DNA of 64,000 nt from Agroathelia rolfsii (Eukaryota; Basidiomycota; Agaricomycetes; Amylocorticiales; Amylocorticiaceae), in assembly GCA_018343915.1 (NCBI GenBank), contig JABRWF010000002.1, positions 992,001 through 1,056,000 of the forward strand. Reading direction: 5' to 3'. Both the position numbers and the translations under genes were made by a program. Of this stretch, positions 45,917-55,816 are shown piece by piece. The notes under the pieces were generated by a model. That model saw nothing but the letters and a program-made list of their open reading frames with translations. It did no database searches and was not told the DNA's origin. Within the stretch, counting starts at the first letter, position 1. Each line of letters begins with the position of its first letter.

Positions 45917-46011
45917 ATTTAGCTAGTTTCTAGGCTATTCCAGATATATTATTTGTATAAAAACCTAAAGGTGGATTACAAAAATAATAATAATAAAAAT
46001 TGATAAAAGAA

Positions 46012-46106
46012 TGGACACTGAGGGGATTGAACCCTCGACCTTCCGCAGACAGTCACGTGATGTTTGCCAATGCAAAGCGGGCGCGCTACCACTGCGCCAA
46101 GTGCCC
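46012..46106 (-). tRNA. tRNA-Ala(UGC) with intron
   Basis: Minus-strand cloverleaf: acceptor GGGCACT pairs with AGTGTCC and leaves A73; D arm GCGC-AGTGGTA-GCGC; anticodon loop TTTGCAT with UGC at 34-36; T arm GAGGG-TTCGATC-CCCTC. The G3-U70 wobble pair, the main identity element of alanine tRNA, is present. A 23-nt intron sits one base 3' of the anticodon (after A37). Mature length 72 nt without CCA. The pair at 27-43 is C-A. Internal A and B boxes (TGGCGCAGTGG and GGTTCGATCC) match RNA polymerase III consensus. Confidence 0.93.
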
Positions 46107-46344
46107 ATGATAATTACCATCTCTCATATTAATATCACTCACTGAAACGCTTAAAGTCCACGGACACGTGATCTAGAGCAGACGGCCATTGTTGCAGAAA
46201 TTATCGCTGAGGTGCAAAAAAGTGGTGTGATATCTCTAACGCTTGCTAGCATATATAGTCTTGCCGCCACAACGCCGTTGTCTTACCCCCCCCCCCAACG
46301 TCTCATCCTTCAATCACCCAGACGGCACTGACAGCCGCCTTAAC

Positions 46345-47623
46345 ATGGATTTGCTACTTCATTACGCTGACGAGTTCTTACTCGACCGTTTCTGGGCACA
46401 TATTCTGCCAGCGTCTGCATTTGTTGCCAATACACTAGATGCTCAGACAGCCAAGTCAATAGCTCTCAATGGCACGACAACACCCCAACTGACCAGCGCA
46501 TCAGCGTGGTCGCACCTCATCTCATATATTCCCCATCCACCTCTTTCTGTAACACTGTCCTCACCCGCTGCTCTCTCGACGACGGGTGCGCTCGTGTCTG
46601 CCTGGCCGCGGGACTACTTCCTACGACAAATCCTGTCGATTTTTTTTATGACTTGGGCAGGCATTATAATACTCTATTTCATCTTTGCCTACATGTCGTA
46701 CCGCTATATCTTCAACCACGACATGATGAAACATCCGCGGTTCCTCAAGGACCAAGTGAAGCAGGAAATTCAGTGCAGCTTGCATGCATTCCCGTACATG
46801 ACTATTTTCACCCTTCCGTGGTTCCAGGCGGAGGTGATGGGGTACTCCAAACTCTATTCGAACGTTAGCGAATATGGCTGGGGTTATTTCTTCCTTTCCA
46901 TTGTCTGGTAAGCGGCCCGCTTGCTTGCTTTGCTAGTAATGTTTCTCAATGTCCATGGTAATTTTTTTTAGGTTCCTGGTCTTTACGGACTTTGGCATTT
47001 ACCTTGTTCATCGTGGCCTGCATCATCCGCTCTTGTACAAGACCTTTCACAAGCCTCACCACAAGTGGATCAGTAAGTTTGTACCCTACGCATGTCAATT
47101 ACCTCGAATTCTAAATATTTGACTTCTCTAGTCCCTACACCATTTGCGTCGCACGCCTTCCATCCTTTTGATGGCTACGCACAGTCTGTGCCATACCATC
47201 TCTTCGTTTTCCTCTTCCCTCTCCATAGATGGCTCTATCTGGGATTGTTTGTCATTGTCAACTTCTGGAGCATCTTCGTATGTCATTCCCTTGACGACAC
47301 TTATACTCATGGGCTCTCACTGATAGTCTTTCCCTCCAGATCCATGATTCAGATATGCTCACAGGGCATCCCCTGGAGAAGGTCATCAACGGTCCCGCTC
47401 ACCACACACTACATCATCTATACTTTACCGTCAACTACGGACAGGTATGTTTTGGTTCTTTGGTGAAAAAGTATTGAGCGATGTCTGAAATGCTTTTTTT
47501 TTGTAGTACTTTACTTGGGCAGACCGTGCTGGTGGCTCATACCGCCAACCAGAGGCTCATCTGGACCCGCTCCTTGAGATAAAATCCAAGGGAGACGCAA
47601 CTCCGAACAAAAAAGACCAGTGA
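46345..47623 (+). CDS. ERG3: C-5 sterol desaturase Erg3
   Basis: Ergosterol biosynthesis enzyme of the ER membrane that introduces the C5-C6 double bond in episterol. Start [18 protein letters not shown], then membrane segments ([21 protein letters not shown] and following), [52 protein letters not shown] (His box 1), [13 protein letters not shown] (box 2), [33 protein letters not shown], and [12 protein letters not shown] (box 3), followed by [16 protein letters not shown]. The three histidine boxes bind the di-iron centre. Four exons; the last intron near 47452-47506 carries a T-rich acceptor. An upstream in-frame ATG at 46243 exists but the family start is 46345. Confidence 0.95.
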
Positions 47624-48618
47624 TCTCTTGCATTGTTTCTGTCTGTTCTTTCCATCCGGTTTACACTTGTTTGTTGTGTACAAAATAATCATCTGCAGGC
47701 GTCGTAGATATTACCATTTGCCGTCTAGGGGAAAACCTTTTATTACATTCAGTATTACGACCTAATTTACGATTTATTTAGTTCTGATTTCTCTGTCATC
47801 ATCCTTTTCTTCACCATTTCTCTTTCTTTCCTCTTTCCTTTGATATGGTGTACCCCATCTACCATTAGCGCATATGTTGTCACTACCCATCATCGTTTTT
47901 ACATTCATAGTGCATTTATTATACAGTGTCAATGCAATATACCATTAGAAAGATTCATCCGTTAGCCATTGTCCGACTTCTCCGCCCACTGGTATTTATT
48001 ACGATGCGATGGGATTGATGGTTTGAGAAGTGAGTGGAGGCTATGGTTTGAGTACTTGGATACATGGACGGGTCGAAAACACGAATTGTTGTATAAATAC
48101 TGGTTCCAAAATCTCGAATAGCGGCCTTGTTACGAACCATTTGAGTTGACCTCATGTGATTGGCGTAAGCATTTATTAAGCAAGATGTCATTGTCACGGC
48201 GTAATGACCAGCGCCTGAAGTAAGCATCTTTCCAAGCCGCTTGCATTTCTGACTGTCGGTTTTCTCCGAATTTTTGTCTTGGTCACTTGCTCCTGTATCA
48301 TGCGGTTGGAGAGACAATCGGTGGACTATGCTGCTTATCTCTTGCTTCCACATGGGGATTCTTTAGTCCATTAAACAAGTCAACACGACTACATCCGTTA
48401 CTCTTACCACCCGAATGAGGCTCGATGAAGGCTAAAGACCTTAGGCTATTAGTCAACGTGGGAGTTTGATTACCGCATTAAGCAATAGACGCCTTTATAT
48501 ATCACCCAAGCAGACATCATTTTACGCCGTAGTTTTTGACACATTCCTCACTCAGAGATTCTGCTGAGCAAAAATCAACCCTCCTGCAGTTCCGAGCATC
48601 CGTACTTACAGCTCATCG
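47624..48618. other. Intergenic between ERG3 and nitroreductase
   Basis: A 132-codon minus-strand frame at 47955-48353 has no recognised motif and an odd composition; I do not call it. The last 100 bp hold the nitroreductase promoter. Confidence 0.4.
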
Positions 48619-49517
48619 ATGGCGACATTAGCACAAAAGATCTTATCAGTCTCCTCCAAATCTGCACATATAAGGCCAGCTTTCAGTCGCTCCTTGCTCA
48701 GTCTCCAACGCCTCTCCTCCTCTTCCTCCTCTCCTTCCTCGTTAAACACACTCTCCCGTGCATTCTCTTCATCCCCTGTAATGGCATCCCAGAAGTCTTT
48801 CATCGAGGCTGTTAAGGCCCGTCGCAGCATCTACCAAATCACCAACTCTTCCCCCATCTCGGACGACCGTATCGTCGAGATTGTGAACGAGACCGTATTG
48901 AACGCGCCCTCGTCGTTCAACTCCCAGTCTACTCGTGTTGTCATCCTGCTCAAGGCTGAGCACGAGAAGTTCTGGGATAACACTAAGGAAATCCTCAAGG
49001 CTATTGTCCCCGCCGAGAACTTTGCTGCGACGGAGCAGAGGATTAGCGGTTTCCGCGGTGGCTACGGCACGGTATGTCCCATCTCTTGAGTAGTGCGTAT
49101 AGGAGGAAAGAAATTCATCTGCAATGCTTTCTAGGCCCTCTTCTTCGAGGACCCTGCTCCCATCAAGGATCTCCAGGCCAAGTTTGCTTTATATGCAGAC
49201 AAGTTCCCCCAGTGGAGCGAACACACCTCTGCCATCCACCAATACATTAGTGCGTATCAGAACTTTTTCAATTTCGTACAAGTAACTCATTGTTTTGTCT
49301 TCCTTATAATTTAGTCTGGACTGCGCTTGAGGCTGAAGGTCTCGGTGCCAGCTTGCAACACTACAACCCTCTCGTAGACGAGAAGACCAAGACGCAGTGG
49401 GGCCTTAACCCCGAGTGGTCTCTCAAGGCCCAGCTTGTGTTTGGCCAGCCCACCGGCGGGCCGAATGAGAAGACGTTCCAGCCTCTTGAGGAGCGCGTCA
49501 AGGTATTCGGCAAATAG
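48619..49517 (+). CDS. Nitroreductase family protein, Frm2/Hbn1-like
   Basis: FMN-dependent oxidoreductase of about 265 residues from three exons. The first 54 residues are Ser/Arg-rich with few acids (QKILSVSSKSAHIRPAFSRS), a probable mitochondrial presequence; an internal Met (VMASQKSFIEAVKARRS) matches the usual start of cytosolic homologs, so two products are possible. Core: ARRSIYQITNSSPI, IVEIVNETVLNAPSSFNSQS, TRVVILLKAEHEKFWD, GYGTALFFEDPAPI, FPQWSEHTSAIHQYIIWTAL, EGLGASLQHYNPLVD, GLNPEWSLKAQLVFGQP, then ERVKVFGK. Yeast Frm2 and Hbn1 belong here and act in fatty-acid signalling and oxidative stress. Upstream in the genome is ERG3 on the same strand; no functional tie is implied. Confidence 0.88.
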
Positions 49518-50217
49518 ATTTAATAGAGAGATGGAAGAAGAACATTAGATTCAAAAACTTAATTATAATTCGAAGAAACAATGGACTTTTGAACAATTCA
49601 TTAGAGTGTGGTATATGTGAGAAGTTGGAACTAATGAAGTGTTGGTTGATGTCTTCTTGACCCCGGCGGTGAACGCCTAATGGTGCTGAGATTGAATGCT
49701 TTTATGCATCCACCTTGTACTCCGGGTTATGAGCATTATTCGAACATAATGTGATCAGAGTGCCCATGAGGTGCGAGAAAGAAGCATGACACCATAGTTG
49801 ATGCAATAGATCAGTTGGATTTGTTGTGTGTAATCAGATATGTCAATGATGCTATTTATCGTCGTTATCTACATTTAAAGTTGAGCTCCGGTTCAATAGC
49901 CTAGTTAGGTATCACCTAGACTCCATTTGGATCGGACTGCCAATCGACCATGTTTACATGTGTGTTTTGCTAAATTTGAACAAGTCCACGATGACGTTGC
50001 GCCAATTTCATCCGCGCCGCTCAACAATGATGCAATGGCATCATGACCTGCACACACAGCTCATGTTGCAATAATAATATGCACCGCACCAGGCTCGTTC
50101 GCCACATCCTGGCTATAACACCACCCAGAGGCGGTGCTCCAACACCCTGACGATTACCACCACCACCAACCATAGCATACTACCCTCATAACTCATCACC
50201 CCATTTCCTCTGGCTTT
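49518..50217. other. Intergenic, no gene recognised
   Basis: 3' flank of the nitroreductase gene and promoter of the DUF4112 gene; CA/CC-rich just before the next ATG. Nothing else is seen. Confidence 0.4.
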
Positions 50218-51255
50218 ATGGATTCATTTCTCAACAAGGCGGGCAGAAAGCTCTTTGAACAACATCTGCAGCAATATCAGCCACAAGATCCACTCTATGA
50301 GACCTATGTAGACAAAAGAGGACGAACGAAGAGAAGGAGGGTGAGTACAGTCTTCGACCATGTTGTCGAAAGAGTTGTTCATAATCTGCCATCCGATTCT
50401 TCACCATAGCGCGAAGTGCCACCTGGATTATCATCCCATGACATCAAGGTTCTCAAGTCGGTACAAAGACGTGCCCATTACCTCGATAAAGGATTCAGGG
50501 TGCTTGGGATGCGTTTCGGATATACCTTCATAATAGGTAAGCTCCTTCACAAGATCTCCTTTCAAGCACATTTGTACAATCATCTTGATTAAATTCTAAA
50601 TTCCTGAATGAATCTAGGCCTCGTTCCCGTAGTAGGCGACTGTGCGGACGCCGCGCTCAACTACCTCTTGGTGGTGCGCAAGGCCCAACAAGCTGATATA
50701 CCCGACTGGCTCTTATCACGCATGCTCGCCAACAACGCCGTCTCCCTCGCGGCTGGTTTCTTGCCATTCGCTGGTGACATTGTCTTGGCTGCTTACAAGG
50801 TCAGCATAATTTATTTATTTATTTTATAAATATTTAAACCATAGACATCTTGTCTCAAATTTGAACTATATCCATTTTTCCCACAGGCAAACTCGCGCAA
50901 CGCCGCCCTCCTGGAAGAATACCTCCGCGTGCGGGGCGAGCAGTTCCTAAAAGTGCAATCAGAACGCCCGGCAAACGGCAAGGCGCAGGAGCGCGCCGCG
51001 GGCGGTGGCGCAATCTCCACTAGCGTCGCGGCCAAGGCGGGAGGTCTGCATCCCAACGACGCCAACGCGATCAAGCCCGGGGCGGGTCGCCAGGCGGGGG
51101 AGGTTGTGCCCGGCGAAGAGGCCATGGGGAGCAGGCGTCGTTGGTGGGGAAGTGGCAAGGCCAAGGGCCGTCCTCTCAAGAAGCCTTCCCAGGGCCGGTT
51201 TGTGGAAGATGTAGATGGGAATAACGGGGTTGTTGTTCCCAGTGGTGCTGTTTGA
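50218..51255 (+). CDS. DUF4112 membrane protein
   Basis: Four-exon gene. N-terminus MDSFLNKAGRKLFEQHLQQY, YETYVDKRGRTKRRRREVPPG, then the DUF4112 core: LKSVQRRAHYLDKGFRVLG, RFGYTFIIGLVPVVGDCADA, LNYLLVVRKAQQADIPDWLL, RMLANNAVSLAAGFLPFAGD and IVLAAYKANSRNAALLEEYL. The core has two short hydrophobic hairpins each ending in a [VF].GD motif (PVVGD and PFAGD), typical of this family. After about residue 155 the chain is Gly/Ala/Lys-rich and disordered, with RRRWWGSGKAKGRPLKK. The family occurs widely in bacteria and fungi and its role is unknown. Confidence 0.85.
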
Positions 51256-51862
51256 GGAGTGTCAGGGGGGGGGGATGTGATTGCAACATAAACGCTTCCT
51301 TTCTTTTCTTTTTGGACCAACTCGTTTCTTAACTACATGAAGGATACCATAATAACTTGTAGCTTATCGCTTTTGTATATTCGAACTTGGATAGTGTTCC
51401 AATAAAATTATGGGATTATTACTTTGGCCAAATTTATCAACATGCTAGCCATAAAGACGGCGCCTGTTTTGTAGCGGACGTTGTACAGTTGGGGAGCAAA
51501 GATTGTTATTCATCGACACTTCTTTGAATACTAATTCGTATATCGTACACGCTAAACATATCAACATTGGTATGGATGAGAGACAAGAAACGAGAAATGA
51601 TAGGCAGGTAAATCGTTCATGAGAACTAGATAATTGAAGGAAATGAAGGAAGACAAGCGATCGCATCAAACATTGAGACATGCAGAGTGTGCTAATAAGC
51701 AAAAAAGTCCGGATTTTGTGTTGACAGATACAGAAGAAAGAAAAGGAAAACAAAACAAAAAAAGAATGTCCTACATGCCAAAAAGTCCAAGAATGGTTTG
51801 ACAAGCAGATGATTAAGAAAAAGAAAAAAAGAGAGAGATGAGCTCGATCTATTTTTTTTTGT
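51256..51862. other. Intergenic between convergent genes
   Basis: Two 3' ends meet. Contains purine-rich stretches (aaagaaaaaaagagagag). No gene seen. Confidence 0.45.
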
Positions 51863-53506
51863 TTATCGAACGAGGTCAATGATCTTCTTTCGCAACCTAG
51901 TCGCAACATTCCTCCTCTCGTCCTGAGACTGAGTCATGGACGAATCTGCAGAAGCCGAAGACGATATTGAGACGTCAGCGGCAGCATTGGCATTGAGCAG
52001 TGGTGCAGCGATGTACTCCGACACAGGTGCGATCGACGAAAACGTAGGCCCCGACCCTGCTGCTACGCTACGCTTGCGGAAGAAAGAAGCACGTTTAGAG
52101 ATGCGTTTCGCGCTTCGTTCCGTCGTCGGGGAAGTCGGTACGGCTGCAGCTGCTGGAGCCGTTGTCGTTGTTGTTGCCGCTGTTGCTACTACTGTCACCA
52201 CTGCAGGGCTCGGAGACGTCAACTTGAGCTTCGTGAGGTCATTGGGAGGCTCAGTGATTTCATCAAATTCGCTCAAGAGTGCAAGCGCGTACGAAGGCAA
52301 CGCGGGCCGTTTGGAACCAGCGGTGGCACCCCCAACATCAGCAAGCACTTGGGATCTAGAGCGTAGTTGCTGAGTAGCAAATATAGTAATCAGCCCGCCG
52401 GATACCCTGCGGTCTCGAACAAAGGCAGGTGGTGCGCGGAGCGTGGACGGCCTGCGGGGTGCTTGCGAGAGATCGAGCTTGGGTAGTGATTTAGTAGGAG
52501 TGGTTCTTGGTACTGGGAATGCTAGAAGAGCAGGCGGAGAGGGTTCCTTGGGATTCCCTTTAGTAGGGCCACGTAATTCAACGGGACTGCTGGACATGAG
52601 CGTGCTGTCAGATAGCTTTCGAGAAGAACTGTCGCTTGTTCGAGGTAAAGAAGAAGACAGCTGTAATGGCCTAACTCTGTCGATTACCATAAGTCGAGAG
52701 TGACGCAGTGGGTCTACAACGCGTATGGATCGTCGACGGGGTGGGCCAGGGGGAGGCCGGGTGAAGAATGCAACTGTGTTAGTTCCACTAGACCGAGCTC
52801 TATCGCTACGAGCATCAGCCTTGCCTTGTGGCGACGACGATACGGATGTGGGTCTGCCTTCGACGATCTCCTTGAGTGACAATCTGACAAACGAAACCTC
52901 TCGTTGTAGATGATGGGAGCGTCGAGAAGACATCCAAGCCTCTCTCTTTATAGCTTCAATCTCTCGTACATTCGCTTTGGCATCGACTTGGTTGAAATCT
53001 TGAAGCTTCTCCTTCAATTCGGTTGCTCGACTTTGAGCTTCGCGCATATAGTTCCCCAGCACAGCGGTCGCTTTGACAAGAGCCTGGATCTTGAGTTCTG
53101 TTTCTGTATGTTCAACATACAGATGCTGGACTTCATCCTCCAAACGTTTCTTCGCCTGCGCATAACGAGTTAAATTTCGATTTACTCTATTGGTAGGGCG
53201 AGGGCAGTCATTCGAAGAAGATTGAATGTTGATACCACGGCTTCCTTGGCTGCGCTTAATCGAGTCACGTTGATCAGTGGGCTTGGGGATGTTTGTGCGC
53301 TCCTAGTTTCAATAGCCCCGGACGACGCGAGTTGAGAAAATGACGATATACTAATCTGAGGAGCGTACCTTGAGAGGCCTTTCAGCTTTGAAACTATTGG
53401 CCGTCCCAGTATGCCTGCTAGCCTGTAATTTCGTCCAAGGCAAAGTGTTTGTCGATTCAAGTGAATGCACACTGGCAATGGGCGCAGGTGTCCGCATGAC
53501 TAGCAT
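51863..53506 (-). CDS. Coiled-coil protein with long disordered tail, unknown function
   Basis: Two exons on the minus strand. Exon 1 (from ATG 53506, or 53497) reads RTPAPIASVHSLESTNTLPW and ends KAERPLK; a 66-nt intron (gtacgc to aaactag) follows; exon 2 is open from about 53302 to the TAA at 51863. Residues about 75-185 form a coiled coil: YAQAKKRLEDEVQHLYVEHT, LKIQALVKATAVLGNYMREA, ATELKEKLQDFNQVDAKANV, REAWMSSRRSHHLQREVSFV. The remaining 330 residues are Ser/Pro/Ala-rich with poly-Thr/poly-Ala runs and many SP sites, and end in a basic RLRKKIIDLVR. No family recognised; a cytoskeletal or scaffold role is a guess. Its first exon has a decayed copy at 60970-61480. Confidence 0.65.
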
Positions 53507-54139
53507 CGGAGTCGCTCCTATAATATTACCAGTTTTGCACAGGGTAACACTTGGAGAAAAGAGCGGGAGAGAGTGGAAGGCGCTTGATGGTCAAATATAC
53601 AAGGGTTGTCTTGCCACTGGGATAGCCGCAGATGGCATGTATGAGCACTCAGCAATAAATACGCTGTACTAGTAGTTGACTGGAATGTAGCAGCGACTAC
53701 CATAGCCCAAAAGTCAACATATGGCTATTTGCCTGCTGACGTAAAAGATGATCCGCCCTATTTGTTTCACATGCTTCCTGCAGCAGGAGCCAAGTCACCA
53801 CAAGCGTTCATGGAATTCCGAGATTTTGTACAGCATTTCTGATTTCCGACGAGTACTATGAAACCTGAACTTATGGATCATCTACTCAGCTTGGGTTTCT
53901 CTTTTTTGTCGCTGAAGCTGGCGCCGGTGATTCGGTAACTGGAACTAAAAGTGTTCTCTCCCAAGCGCTTCCAGTTCAATCAAACCATAGACCTCCTTCC
54001 AGTGATTGAGTTTGTTACAGTTTTGTACAACATTTCAATCATAGACTTTGTGCCTTGCCGAGACCTCAGTGCCTATCTTCGCCTTGATTTTTTTTGCATC
54101 GTTGACATCAATCAAATATTAAGCTGCCATTTCAACTAC
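53507..54139. other. Upstream flank of coiled-coil gene and 3' flank of secreted gene 1
   Basis: Similarity to 61140-61700 can be followed in patches (for example tatttgtttcac / tatctgtttcac). No independent gene seen. Confidence 0.45.
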
Positions 54140-54734
54140 CTAAAATTTGATAGGAATACTAGTTATGGTGGTTTGTAATGGTACATAGTATGAATAGTAC
54201 GTTTCCAACACAATGAGCCACGAGTCTGACGCAGGCGGGGAATTCTGGCCGCCCGGAACGGTGATGTTCAGTATATAGCCCCCATCAAGAGCGCCGGTCG
54301 AGTTGGCCTCTGCCAGGACTACGGGGTCATTTTGAAAAGGAGCAATTGAAGATGCGGCACTTAAGAGCACCTGTATGTAATGAAACGTCAGTATCATTTT
54401 CTAAGGATAATATGGGTACATGAGCTGACCTGGATGTTTCTTGACGAAGTTTTAAAGTATTGCCCCGAGCAATAGCGGAAGGGGAACGGTGGTCGGTTGC
54501 CATAATATATTTCGCTGGCATTGTAATACTAGTGTCCGATCCGAGTCAGCTAGGCAGCCACCAATTTGGTAGAAGCATTACCTCCTGCGTTATATTTGTA
54601 TTTGGTGCGGGATACAAAATGGTTTGGTTTCCGATATTGCAAGATGGATCAATATCATCTGCTGATTTAGGGACTATGACATTTCCTGTTGCAAGTGCAG
54701 CGCATGCTATGGTACCGGCAAGATTCCTGTACAT
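54140..54734 (-). CDS. Small secreted protein, tandem paralog S1
   Basis: 160 residues from exons 54734-54582 (51 codons), 54528-54430 (33 codons) and 54370-54140 (76 codons plus stop), all phase 0. Signal peptide MYRNLAGTIACAALATGNVI. The mature part begins PKSADDIDPSCNIGNQTILY, PAPNTNITQEYYNASEIYYG, RPPFPFRYCSGQYFKTSSRN, then IQVLLSAASS, VVLAEANSTGALDGGYILNI, PPASDSWLIVLETYYSYYVP, LQTTITSIPIKF. Two Cys (SC.IG and YCSG) are kept in all three paralogs and could form one disulfide; there are several N-glycosylation sites. Middle exon frame is fixed by the identical RPPFPFRYCSGQYFKT in S1-S3. Family not recognised. The start codon faces the Crinkler-like remnant at 55817. Confidence 0.7.
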
Positions 54735-55816
54735 CCTTGGTTAAGTAGAGGGAAGATCTGCTACCAGCGGGGTAGATGCATGCAACACACTGTTCAAGAC
54801 CACATTTTATACAGCACTATTGCTACATTCTACGGCAACTATATGCCGTGATGAAGCAACGAAAGGGCTTGGCATCTCTGGCTGGATATCGTAAATCACA
54901 TCCTGAGGTGCGGAATACCAGTGCTTGTGGATTCGACCACAGCCATGAGTCTCACTACAGATGATATTAGGCCCGGGAGATTGTGCTAACGTCATGAACT
55001 TGATTCCGGAATCATATGATGAAAACTTGGGAGTCGAAGCTAATCCGAGTCATTTAGTTGCATTCCGGACCTGAAGCAATTCGTCCAGGAGTAAAACCAG
55101 TACTACCCAACTCGACGTCACAGCGGATCCGATAGAAATACAGCAATAGATAGCAAGATTGTCGACACTTGGACGCCCATACGACCCATAGCTTGATTAC
55201 AAAAAACTTGAAAGGGCTACTACTAGTAGCAGCCACATTCTGGGCTAAGCACAAAACACATTTATTTAGCCATGCACGATGATTCGAACGAATTGCGCGA
55301 CGTTCACCAGTTAATCCCCGAAAAAATTATTGCTGCTCCGTTCTAAATTCCAATCTTGATGACACCACCCCCATATTGCTGGCGTCTCGAGCCCTCTCAT
55401 TGTTTTTTATACATGTACATGAAGATGAAGGTTAGAGGAATATCCTGAGCGAAAGGTTTTGCTCCATAGACTATTGCAGATACGCTCTGGAAAGCAAGAA
55501 GGGCCTGCTTGATTTACTTCATGAATGCACTAGCATGAGGAATTTGCGTAAACTCTTTGATAGCGAATGTAAGGTCGTTTTCTAGAACAATGCTTTAGCT
55601 AACAAGTTCTTTCCCCAAGATTTGCGTATCAAACCTGTCCATATTAAAACCATATCGCCTCGACCTCTCGAGGTGGAAACATCAGAAAGTAAGCGTTCTC
55701 CCTTCTTTTTATGGTAAAAGCTACAGCATTGGCTGATGATGATACCGTTGATGCATTAGCAAGTAACCTGTACGTATTAATGCGTCACGATCTTGATAAT
55801 TTATATCTGAAAGCGT
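54735..55816. other. Divergent region between S1 and the Crinkler-like remnant
   Basis: Contains the S1 promoter and, on the plus strand from about 55440, short readable pieces (EEYPERKVLLHRLLQIRSGK; KFFPQDLRIKPVHIKTISPR; ASNLYVLMRHDLDNLYLKAY) that look like upstream exons of the NTPase gene at 55817. They are not joined with confidence. Confidence 0.45.

Noticed and set aside
45491..45929. Mutator-type element with 9-bp target duplication around the inverted repeat
   Set aside because: The left agctagttt copy stands 51 bp outside the arm, so the geometry does not fit a clean insertion.
47955..48353. 132-codon minus-strand open frame between ERG3 and the nitroreductase
   Set aside because: No recognisable domain and composition unlike neighbouring genes; could be real but is not supported.
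51936..52913. Plus-strand Ala/Val-rich open frames at 52-53 kb
   Set aside because: Antisense shadows of the Ser/Ala-rich exon of the coiled-coil gene.
53182..53478. Minus-strand 98-codon frame as N-terminus of the coiled-coil protein
   Set aside because: A different frame gives continuous coding (ERTNIPKPTDQRDS through NRVNRNLTRYAQAKK) with a canonical intron, so this frame is a shadow.
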